Below are positions 11,817 to 17,754 of a DNA stretch of 17,754 nt, in pieces. The DNA is taken from assembly GCA_002792135.1 (NCBI GenBank), contig PFNU01000019.1:1-17754 (forward strand), given 5' to 3'. How positions within the stretch are numbered: position 1 is the stretch's first letter; each line of letters opens with the position of its first letter. This DNA comes from a bacterium (Candidatus Torokbacteria) CG_4_10_14_0_2_um_filter_35_8 (GTDB lineage: Bacteria > Patescibacteriota > GCA-2792135). The notes under the pieces are model-generated. The model was not told the origin of the DNA and did not search any database. It saw only the letters and a program-made list of their open reading frames with translations. The position numbers and the translations under genes are program-made.

Positions 11817-14792
11817 ATGTTCAAAAAAGTTAACCCTAGACAAAATTTTGTAGAAGCAGAGCACAGACATCTTAAAAGATGGTATGAAAAGGGTATTATT
11901 AAGAAATATTTAAAAAAGAACAAGAATGCCAAAAAAAGATTTGCATTTTTAGATGGTCCCATAACTGCAAATAACTCTATGGGTGTGCATCATGCTTGGG
12001 GAAGGACTTTAAAAGACCTTTTTCAGAAATTTAAAACTATGCAAGGATTTGCCCAGAGATACCAAAATGGTTTTGATAATCAAGGTCTTTGGGTAGAAGT
12101 GGAAGTTGAGAAGAAAAAAGGATTTAAAACAAAAAAGGATATTGAAAAATATGGTATTGATAAATTTGTTGAAGAATGTAAAAAGCATACTCTCCACTTT
12201 GCTGATATCCAAACAGAGCAATCCAAACGTCTAGGTTATTTTATGGATTGGGGAAATTCTTACTACACCATGTCAGATGAAAATAATTATACCATTTGGC
12301 ATTTCCTAAAAACTTGTCACGAGAAAGGATGGCTTTATAAAGGTCATGATGTTGTTCCTTGGTGTCCAAGATGCGGTACTGCTATTTCTCAACATGAAAT
12401 TTTGACTGAAGAATATAAAGAATTAACACATAAGTCAGTTTATGTAAGACTTCCTATAAAAAACCGAAAAAACGAGTATTTGCTTATCTGGACCACGACC
12501 CCCTGGACACTTACCTCCAATGTAGCAGTGGCTGTGAATCCAGAATTAAATTATGTAAAAGTAAAACAAAATGATAATATCTATTATCTTTTAGAAAAGG
12601 CTGTCAGTTGTCTAGAAGGAGAGTATAAGATTGAGAGAAAGCTAAAAGGGAAAGAATTAATTGGTTTAGAATATAAAGGCTTATTTGATGATTTACCAGA
12701 AGTTAGAGAAAAAAGACCGAAGCATATTGTAATTGTCTGGGATGAGATTTCAGAAGAAGAAGGTACAGGACTTGTCCATATTGCACCTGGTTGCGGCGAG
12801 GAAGACTTTCAGTTAAGTAAAGAGCATAATTTAGTTGCTATTGCTCCTATTGATGAAGAGGGTAAATTTGTGAAAGGGTTTGGGAGTTTATCAGGAAAGA
12901 AGGCAGGAGATGTACCAGAGGAGATTTTTGCTAAGTTAAAACAAGGCGGGTTTTTATATAAGGTCCAGGATTATACTCACCAATATCCAACATGCTGGCG
13001 TTGTAAATCAGAGCTTCTATTCCGTTTAGTCGATGAGTGGTACATTAGTATGGATAAGCCTGATAAGGTTGATAAGAAAGATCCTAGAACTTTGCGAAAA
13101 AAAATGATCTCGGTTGCCAAGAAAATAAAGTGGCATCCATCATTTGGTTTGGATAGAGAACTTGATTGGCTTACTAATATGCATGATTGGCTTATTTCTA
13201 AAAAACGCTATTGGGGGCTTGCTCTTCCTATTTTTGAGTGCTCTTGTGGGAATTTTGAGACAGTAGGATCAAAAGAAGAATTAAAAGAAAAGGCAGTTGA
13301 AGGTTGGGAAGAGTTTGCAGGACATTCTCCTCATAGGCCCTGGATAGATAAAGTTAAGATTAAATGCTCAAAATGTGGTAAGACTATTTCTAGGATACCA
13401 GATGTAGGAAATCCTTGGCTTGATGCCGGAATTGTGTCTTTTTCAACTTTGGTTGATCCTAAAACTAAAAAAGTAAGTTATATGGAAGACAAGAAATACT
13501 GGAAAGAGTGGTTTCCAGCAGACTTAGTCTTAGAATGTTTCCCAGGGCAATTTAAGAATTGGTTTTATTCTCTTATTGCTATGAGTACTGTTCTTGAGAA
13601 TACTAATCCTTTTAAAGCTCTTCTTGGTCATAATACAGTTTTTGATGAGTGCGGAGAAGAAATGCACAAATCAAAAGGGAATGCTATTTGGTTTGATGAT
13701 GCCGCAGAAAAAATGGGAGTAGATATTATGCGTTGGATGTATTGCAGACATAATCCTACAATCAACTTAAATTTTGGCTATGGTCCTGCTAACGAAATTC
13801 GTCGTCAATTCTTCTCGACTCTCTGGAATACTTATTCTTTCTTTGTAATGTATGCTAACGCTAATAATTATAAGCCCAAAAAAGGCAATTTGAAAAAGAA
13901 AAATTTGTTAGATAAATGGATTGTTTCAGAGTTACATAATTTAGTCAGGGAAGTTACAGAAAATTTAGAAAGATATAAACCGGATGGGGCAGCAAGGATA
14001 GTTGAGGAATTTGTTGATAATCTTTCTAACTGGTATGTAAGGCGCTCAAGAAGAAGATTCTGGAGATCAGAAAGTAAAACTGATACAAAGGAGGCGCTTG
14101 ATACCTTATATTCTGTTCTCCTTACACTTTCAAAAATAATCGCACCATTTATGCCATTTGTCTCTGAAGAGATATATTTAAACCTTACCTTAGGCGAGAA
14201 AAAAGATAATACAGCATCAATTCACCTTGAAGATTTTCCTAAACCCAATAAGGGGTTAATTGATGGGAAGTTGAATACCCAGATGAATTCTGTAAGAGAA
14301 ATTGCAAGTAAAGTTCTTTCTGAAAGAGCAGAAAAGGGAATTAAAGTCCGCCAGCCACTCTCGGGTTTTAAAGTTAAGGGTAATATTTCCGATAAGTTAC
14401 TTGTGATTCTCAAAGATGAGACTAATGTTAAAAAGATAGAATTGCAGGGAGTAAGAAGCGCTAAAGAAGCTGTCTATATTGAAGGCTCCTTGGATACTAA
14501 GATTACTCCAAAGTTAGAACAAGAAGGATTACTCCGTGAATTTGTTCGTCAGATTCAATCTTGCCGAAAGGAAGCAGGATATAATGTTGACGACATTGTT
14601 TCTCTAGATTTTGTTGTTTCAAAGAAAGATAAATTATTAAAAGAGGCTTTAAATAAATTTGAAAAAGAGTTAAAAAAAGAGCTGCTAGTTAAAAACCTTG
14701 GTAAAGAAAAACAGGATGTAAAGTATGATGTCGGTAAAGAATTGGATTTTAAGGGTAAGGGGAAGGTTTGGATAGGGATTAAGAAAGTTTAA
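11817..14792 (+). CDS. ileS: isoleucine--tRNA ligase, divergent (class I, HHAW/MHKSKG motifs)
   Basis: A class I synthetase of 991 residues, in the IleRS/ValRS/LeuRS group. The HIGH block reads FLDGPITANNSMGVHHAWGR (HHAW at 58-61), not the usual HxGH. The KMSKS block reads EEMHKSKGNAIWFDD (about 616-621). The CP1 editing domain is present (WTTTPWTLTSNVAVAVNP from about 223, and GTGLVHIAPGCGEEDFQ). Zinc-type Cys pairs occur at VPWCPRCGTA, YPTCWRCK and the CSCGNFE/CSKCGK pair. The catalytic end is typical of IleRS (DWLISKKRYWGLALPIFEC, DAGIVSFSTL). The anticodon domain has NWYVRRSRRRFWRSES. This subtype, with GPITANNxMGVHHAWGR, is one I recall in CPR and some Chloroflexi IleRS annotations. tRNA-Ile specificity is the best call; the HIGH change makes it worth testing. 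No clear promoter or Shine-Dalgarno is seen before ATG 11817. Confidence 0.88.
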   Translation: MFKKVNPRQNFVEAEHRHLKRWYEKGIIKKYLKKNKNAKKRFAFLDGPITANNSMGVHHAWGRTLKDLFQKFKTMQGFAQRYQNGFDNQGLWVEVEVEKKKGFKTKKDIEKYGIDKFVEECKKHTLHFADIQTEQSKRLGYFMDWGNSYYTMSDENNYTIWHFLKTCHEKGWLYKGHDVVPWCPRCGTAISQHEILTEEYKELTHKSVYVRLPIKNRKNEYLLIWTTTPWTLTSNVAVAVNPELNYVKVKQNDNIYYLLEKAVSCLEGEYKIERKLKGKELIGLEYKGLFDDLPEVREKRPKHIVIVWDEISEEEGTGLVHIAPGCGEEDFQLSKEHNLVAIAPIDEEGKFVKGFGSLSGKKAGDVPEEIFAKLKQGGFLYKVQDYTHQYPTCWRCKSELLFRLVDEWYISMDKPDKVDKKDPRTLRKKMISVAKKIKWHPSFGLDRELDWLTNMHDWLISKKRYWGLALPIFECSCGNFETVGSKEELKEKAVEGWEEFAGHSPHRPWIDKVKIKCSKCGKTISRIPDVGNPWLDAGIVSFSTLVDPKTKKVSYMEDKKYWKEWFPADLVLECFPGQFKNWFYSLIAMSTVLENTNPFKALLGHNTVFDECGEEMHKSKGNAIWFDDAAEKMGVDIMRWMYCRHNPTINLNFGYGPANEIRRQFFSTLWNTYSFFVMYANANNYKPKKGNLKKKNLLDKWIVSELHNLVREVTENLERYKPDGAARIVEEFVDNLSNWYVRRSRRRFWRSESKTDTKEALDTLYSVLLTLSKIIAPFMPFVSEEIYLNLTLGEKKDNTASIHLEDFPKPNKGLIDGKLNTQMNSVREIASKVLSERAEKGIKVRQPLSGFKVKGNISDKLLVILKDETNVKKIELQGVRSAKEAVYIEGSLDTKITPKLEQEGLLREFVRQIQSCRKEAGYNVDDIVSLDFVVSKKDKLLKEALNKFEKELKKELLVKNLGKEKQDVKYDVGKELDFKGKGKVWIGIKKV

Positions 14793-14797
14793 AGTTT

Positions 14798-14849
14798 TCC
14801 GCCTTCTTCCGCCACGGGCGGACGGATTCGGCGGATCAGCCTGAGGCTG
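14798..14849 (+). repeat. nested REP-like palindromes between ileS and the ASCH gene
   Basis: TCCGCC-ACG-GGCGGA (14808-14822) is flanked by an outer TCCGCC (14798-14803) and GGCGGA (14830-14835), then TCAGCC-TG-AGGCTGA (14836-14849). Thirty bases (14802-14831) are an exact reverse complement of 16208-16237. Confidence 0.85.
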
Positions 14850-14878
14850 AAAAAATGAAAAATCAAAAGTTCTAACCA

Positions 14879-15139
14879 ATGAAAATCGAGAAAAAAATCT
14901 GGCCAGAATATTTTCAAGAAGTATTAAATGGAAATAAAAATTTCGAATTGAGGCTTGCAGATTTTGAGTGTAATCCTGGTGATGTTCTGGTTCTAAGAGA
15001 GTGGGATCCGAAGGAGAAAAAATATACAGGAAGAGAGATAGAAAAAGAGATTACTTATGTTCTCAAAACAAAAGATCTACGATTTTGGCCTAAAAAAGAA
15101 ATTGAAAAATATGGATTTCAGATTATTTCTTTTAAATAA
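14879..15139 (+). CDS. ASCH/DUF3850 domain protein
   Basis: This 86-residue protein is essentially one ASCH (PUA-like) domain of the DUF3850 type: KKIWPEYFQEVLNGNKNFEL, RLADFECNPGDVLVLREWDP, then YTGREIEKEITYVLKT and a final FQIISF strand. The K...NFELR block and the GDVLVLREWD strand are the family signature. ASCH domains are thought to bind RNA and are linked to translation or RNA modification; no specific reaction is established for this small form. Its position between ileS and recO, 15 bases before recO, suggests co-expression. No strong Shine-Dalgarno precedes the ATG. Confidence 0.85.
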   Translation: MKIEKKIWPEYFQEVLNGNKNFELRLADFECNPGDVLVLREWDPKEKKYTGREIEKEITYVLKTKDLRFWPKKEIEKYGFQIISFK

Positions 15140-15154
15140 AAGAGGTCTTTATTC

Positions 15155-15928
15155 ATGACCCAGAAATTTTTTAAAGACAAGGGAATAATTCTAAAAAGAG
15201 TAAACATAGGAGAAGCAGATAAGATTCTCACAATTTTTACTGAACATCACGGAAAGATCCAAACGAAAGCTAAAGGAATTCGCTGGATTAAAAGTAAATT
15301 TGCAGGGCATCTTGAGCTTTTCACTTATGCTCGTTTGAGTTTGGTTGAAGGAAAATCTTTATATATTATTACGGAAAGTGAAGGTATAGAGAGCTTTCAG
15401 AATATAAGAAGAAGTCTTAAGAAAACTTATCTTACTTATTACTTTTCCGATCTTGTATCCCATCTTTCCGCATCAGATGATGTTAACTCTGAACTTTTTT
15501 CCTTATTTTTAGAAGTTTTAAGACAGTTGCATTCCTCAAACTTTAATAGGAAGCTTAGTCTTCTCAGACAGTTTTTTGAGGTAAAAGCGCTATATCTATC
15601 CGGTTTTCCTGTTCAAGTTTATGATTGTGCTTCCTGCGGTAGAAAATTAGAGCCATCCAAAAATTATTTTTCTAATAAGTTAGGAGGAGTAGTTTGCTAT
15701 AAATGTAAAAGTGAAGATAAGTTGTCGTATGGTTTGCAAGACGAAGTAGTTAAGCTTTTAAGGATTTTGCAAGTAAAAGACTTTAATTTCTTAAAAAGAT
15801 TAAAAGTTTCCCAGAAGACAGCAAAAGAAACCTCAAGAGTAATTAAGAATTTCTTGCGGTTTGTTTTAGAAAAAGATCTAGATTCTTCTTTGTTCTTGGA
15901 AAGAAAAGAGTTGGCTTTTATTTTATGA
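15155..15928 (+). CDS. recO: DNA repair protein RecO
   Basis: RecO anneals single strands and, with RecR, loads RecA at gaps (RecFOR pathway). The 257-residue length is normal. The N-terminal OB-fold (about 1-80) has DKGIILKRVNIGEADKILTI, FTEHHGKIQTKAKGIRW, and FAGHLELFTYARLSLVEGKS. The helical middle contains LLRQFFEVKALYLSGFPVQV. A zinc finger has C158-x2-C161 (CASCGRKL) and C181-x2-C184 (CYKCK), complete here though lost in some RecO proteins. A Shine-Dalgarno AGAGG lies about 10 bases before ATG 15155. It ends in TGA at 15926-15928, followed by a repeat island without a clear terminator. Confidence 0.95.
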   Translation: MTQKFFKDKGIILKRVNIGEADKILTIFTEHHGKIQTKAKGIRWIKSKFAGHLELFTYARLSLVEGKSLYIITESEGIESFQNIRRSLKKTYLTYYFSDLVSHLSASDDVNSELFSLFLEVLRQLHSSNFNRKLSLLRQFFEVKALYLSGFPVQVYDCASCGRKLEPSKNYFSNKLGGVVCYKCKSEDKLSYGLQDEVVKLLRILQVKDFNFLKRLKVSQKTAKETSRVIKNFLRFVLEKDLDSSLFLERKELAFIL

Positions 15929-15947
15929 AGAGTCAGAAGTTATGCGA

Positions 15948-15964
15948 GTCCGCCCCAGGCGGAC
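15948..15964 (+). repeat. REP-like palindrome GTCCGCC-CCA-GGCGGAC
   Basis: A perfect 7-bp stem with loop CCA, 20 bases after the recO stop. Same core as the elements at 7140, 14808 and 16217. Confidence 0.8.
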
Positions 15965-16009
15965 GAATCTTTTGTGAAGTAAATGCGAATTTCTGTGTGA
16001 ATTAAGTAA

Positions 16010-16049
16010 GGATATTAGGTTATTAAGGTATTGGGGTATTAGGAATTGA
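16010..16049 (+). repeat. five-unit 8-base periodic repeat
   Basis: GGATATTA, GGTTATTA, AGGTATTG, GGGTATTA and GGAATTGA follow one another without gaps. The period and sequence match three units at 5401-5424. Confidence 0.65.
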
Positions 16050-16135
16050 AAAAAAAGTTTAAGTATGAAGAGAGGTTCTCTGATATGCCAGAGTGAGAGC
16101 GAAGAGTTTCGTTTACCCATTTTTTGGCGTATCTG

Positions 16136-16171
16136 GAATTCATGATTCCTAATTCATAATTCCTGATTCAC
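16136..16171 (-). repeat. 14-base repeat units, opposite strand to 5374-5401
   Basis: Read on the minus strand the units are GAATCAGGAATTAT and GAATTAGGAATCAT followed by GAATTC, relatives of GAATCACGAATTAT in the smpB-ssrA spacer. Confidence 0.6.
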
Positions 16172-16207
16172 TTACATTCGTACAGATATTCGTGATCCAC
16201 TTGTCCA

Positions 16208-16237
16208 CCGAATCCGTCCGCCCGTGGCGGAAGAAGG
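16208..16237 (-). repeat. exact inverted copy of the 30-base repeat at 14802-14831
   Basis: All 30 bases match the reverse complement of 14802-14831. It holds the palindrome TCCGCC-CGT-GGCGGA (16217-16231). The two copies bracket the ASCH and recO genes. Confidence 0.9.
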
Positions 16238-16338
16238 TGGATTCGCGACTCATTCGCATTATTCGTATTACCCTTGCTTTACAGATTATTTTTAATTTTG
16301 CATTTTGAACTTTTAATTTTATTCTAACGTGGTATATT

Positions 16339-16344
16339 TAAGAT
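16339..16344 (+). promoter_or_regulatory. -10 element of the 16375 gene
   Basis: TAAGAT in the context TTTAAGATACATAA, 30 bases before ATG 16375. It is the same octamer TAAGATAC as before smpB and ssrA. The -35 is uncertain. Confidence 0.45.
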
Positions 16345-16374
16345 ACATAACTCTCGTTTTTTAATGAGACTATC

Positions 16375-17754
16375 ATGCGAGAAGAAAAACCTATCTCAAA
16401 ACCCTTAAGATCAGATAGTGACGATTCAAAAGATAAGCAAGAAGAAACTCCAAGCGAGTCTTTCTCACCAGATGATAATTCTCCCTATGCTCGTTTGCGT
16501 GAGACTTCCTTCTCCGTTAGCCGCGGGCTGACTACAAAGGATAAAAAAGTTGATATTGGTGATTTTTTGCGGGCGAAGGTGGAGAAAAAAATAAAGCAGG
16601 AAGAGAATGTTAGAAAGAAAAGAAAACTCTTGATTATAGGAGGAGTGGCTTTTCTTATTATAGTGGCGATTGCTACGGTTTTTGCTGTTTTAAGGTTTGC
16701 TAGAAGAAATGCTGGCTTTCAAGAGGATAGTATTACTCTTGAAGTTGAAATACCTTCTTCCGTTAGAGTAGGAGAGGAGATAACCTTTAGAATTATTTAT
16801 GAAAATCATGAGGATGTAGATTTGACTAATATGGAGCTTTCTTTATCTTCACCAGAGAACTTTGTTCTCTTAGAATCCGATCCTTCTTTTTCTGACACGG
16901 AAAAAGAAGTTATCGCTCTTCCTGATTTGAAAGCAAAAGAGAAGGCCCAGGTGAGAATAAAAGGGCAGCTTTTTGGTCATGTAGGAACTGAAAGAAACTT
17001 TTTTGCATCATTGGCTTATATACCTTCTAATTTTAACTCTACGTTTAAGACAGAAAAATCATTTTCTGTGAAGTTGGAACCCATTCCTATAAAATTGGGC
17101 TTGGAAGTTCCTGAAACCATAGAGCCTGAAAGTAATATTTCTTGTACTATAGAATGGAGAAATGAAAGTAAGGAAGATTTCTCCGGGCTTTATCTTAAAG
17201 TATTTTATCCTTCTAATTTTACTTTTGTAAAAGCAGATAGGAATCCTGAAGGAGAAGGACATGATTTATGGAATATAGGTGATATTCCTAAAGGAGCCTC
17301 AGGAAGGATTACAATTACAGGAATATTTAAAGGGGAGGCCGGTGATGAGGTAGAATTTTCCGCAGGATTAGGAAAAATATTCTCCGATGGCAACTTTTAC
17401 AAAGAAGTAGAAGCAAAAGATGTGGTAAAAATTGTCATACAGGCAATTAGTCTTACGCTTACAAGTAACAAGAAGGAAGAAATAAACGCTAATCTAGGAG
17501 GTGAAGTTAATCTTGATCTTAGCTATAAAAATAAAGGAAGTGTGGGTTTAAAGGGAGTTGTGATTACCGCTGATTTAAATAATATTCCTTATCTAGATCT
17601 TGATTCTGTAAAACATGGAAAAGGATATTGGAATGATAATAAAATAACTTGGAACAATTTAAGCAATCCAAATCTTGCTCTTCTTAAACCTAATAAAGAA
17701 GGAAATTTAGGTTTTAGTATTAAATTACAAAATGAGATAAGTATCTCTAATCCT
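16375..17754 (+). CDS. membrane-anchored protein with long extracytoplasmic beta-rich region, partial (3' end beyond right edge)
   Basis: An open frame of 460 codons runs to the right edge without a stop. The N-terminus (about 1-83) is charged, Ser/Asp/Glu-rich and probably disordered (MREEKPISKPLRSDSDDSKD), ending in the basic KKRKLL. One membrane segment follows at about residues 84-107 (LIIGGVAFLIIVAIATVFAV). The rest would lie outside the cytoplasmic membrane. It has the look of consecutive Ig-like or DUF11/CARDB-type beta domains: repeated features such as SSVRVGEEITFRIIYENHE, PETIEPESNISCTIEWRNES and GGEVNLDLSYKNKGSVGLKG each set out the beta-sandwich pattern of a bound, a break and a xYxNxG-type strand. 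I do not recognise a named family. It may be a cell-surface or stalk-like structural protein. The codon stretch at about 16513-16530 contains a weak palindrome. It has its own promoter. Confidence 0.75.
   Translation, partial: MREEKPISKPLRSDSDDSKDKQEETPSESFSPDDNSPYARLRETSFSVSRGLTTKDKKVDIGDFLRAKVEKKIKQEENVRKKRKLLIIGGVAFLIIVAIATVFAVLRFARRNAGFQEDSITLEVEIPSSVRVGEEITFRIIYENHEDVDLTNMELSLSSPENFVLLESDPSFSDTEKEVIALPDLKAKEKAQVRIKGQLFGHVGTERNFFASLAYIPSNFNSTFKTEKSFSVKLEPIPIKLGLEVPETIEPESNISCTIEWRNESKEDFSGLYLKVFYPSNFTFVKADRNPEGEGHDLWNIGDIPKGASGRITITGIFKGEAGDEVEFSAGLGKIFSDGNFYKEVEAKDVVKIVIQAISLTLTSNKKEEINANLGGEVNLDLSYKNKGSVGLKGVVITADLNNIPYLDLDSVKHGKGYWNDNKITWNNLSNPNLALLKPNKEGNLGFSIKLQNEISISNP

Larger units (their letters stand above)
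15929..16374 (+). other. repeat-rich intergenic island, no gene seen
   Basis: About 445 bases without a credible gene. It contains the four repeats listed separately, a CTCTG/CAGAG hairpin near 16078-16093, a possible longer stem ATATGCCA/TGGCGTAT around 16082-16134, and the promoter of the next gene. The repeat types match those at 5374-5424 and 14802-14831. Confidence 0.6.

Noticed and set aside
14836..14856. Terminator TCAGCC-TG-AGGCTGA followed by A's
   Set aside because: The run is of A on the plus strand, so it would act only for minus-strand transcripts, and no minus-strand gene lies there.
15923..16120. Minus-strand 65-codon frame over the repeat island
   Set aside because: It reads through a REP palindrome and the 8-base repeats and resembles no protein.

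Overview
The window looks like a stretch of chromosome from a Patescibacteria (CPR) bacterium. The evidence is AT-rich DNA, compact genes with few Shine-Dalgarno sites, an unusual IleRS whose signature motifs read HHAW and MHKSKG, an infC gene that starts on AUU, a RAYT-type transposase, and repeat-packed intergenic islands. TGA is used as a stop (smpB, argS, recO), so the code is standard table 11, not the TGA=Gly code of Gracilibacteria/SR1. The phylum call is inference; no 16S rRNA is present.

Layout. (1) 1-2134, minus strand: a polysaccharide operon with a Wzz-like chain-length regulator and a Wzy/O-antigen-ligase-like membrane protein cut by the left edge, read from a strong divergent promoter. 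(2) 2238-4840, plus: a family 2 glycosyltransferase, a 59-residue protein with a zinc-finger anti-sigma-like motif, and a CapA-type PGA_cap protein, each bounded by its own promoter or terminator. Regions 1 and 2 together form a cell-surface polysaccharide locus. (3) 4846-6028: the trans-translation pair smpB and ssrA (tmRNA), with an unusually long 32-codon tag frame. (4) 6028-6600: a cluster of REP-like palindromes and a small GIY-YIG reading frame with no normal start codon. (5) 6635-7902: infC and rpmI separated by about 450 bases of non-coding, partly structured sequence; rplT does not follow rpmI. (6) 7953-11086: a sigma70-type promoter, a structured leader of about 205 bases, argS, and a GT4 glycosyltransferase overlapping argS by 4 bases. 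(7) 11222-11785: a RAYT (HUH/Y1 transposase). (8) 11817-15928: ileS, an ASCH/DUF3850 protein and recO. (9) 15929-16374: a second repeat island. (10) 16375 to the right edge: a membrane-anchored protein with a long extracytoplasmic beta-rich region, cut by the window end.

The core is translation and translation rescue (smpB, ssrA, infC, rpmI, argS, ileS) plus recombinational repair (recO), with surface polysaccharide genes around it. Over this lies a layer of small palindromes of the form TCCGCC-(3-5 nt)-GGCGGA. They sit between genes and inside the infC coding sequence, and a different 15-bp hairpin lies in frame inside the RAYT gene itself. This REP/RAYT layer, the two unexplained structured RNA regions beside rpmI and argS, and the zinc-finger micro-gene flanked by duplicated promoters are the parts least explained by ordinary annotation.
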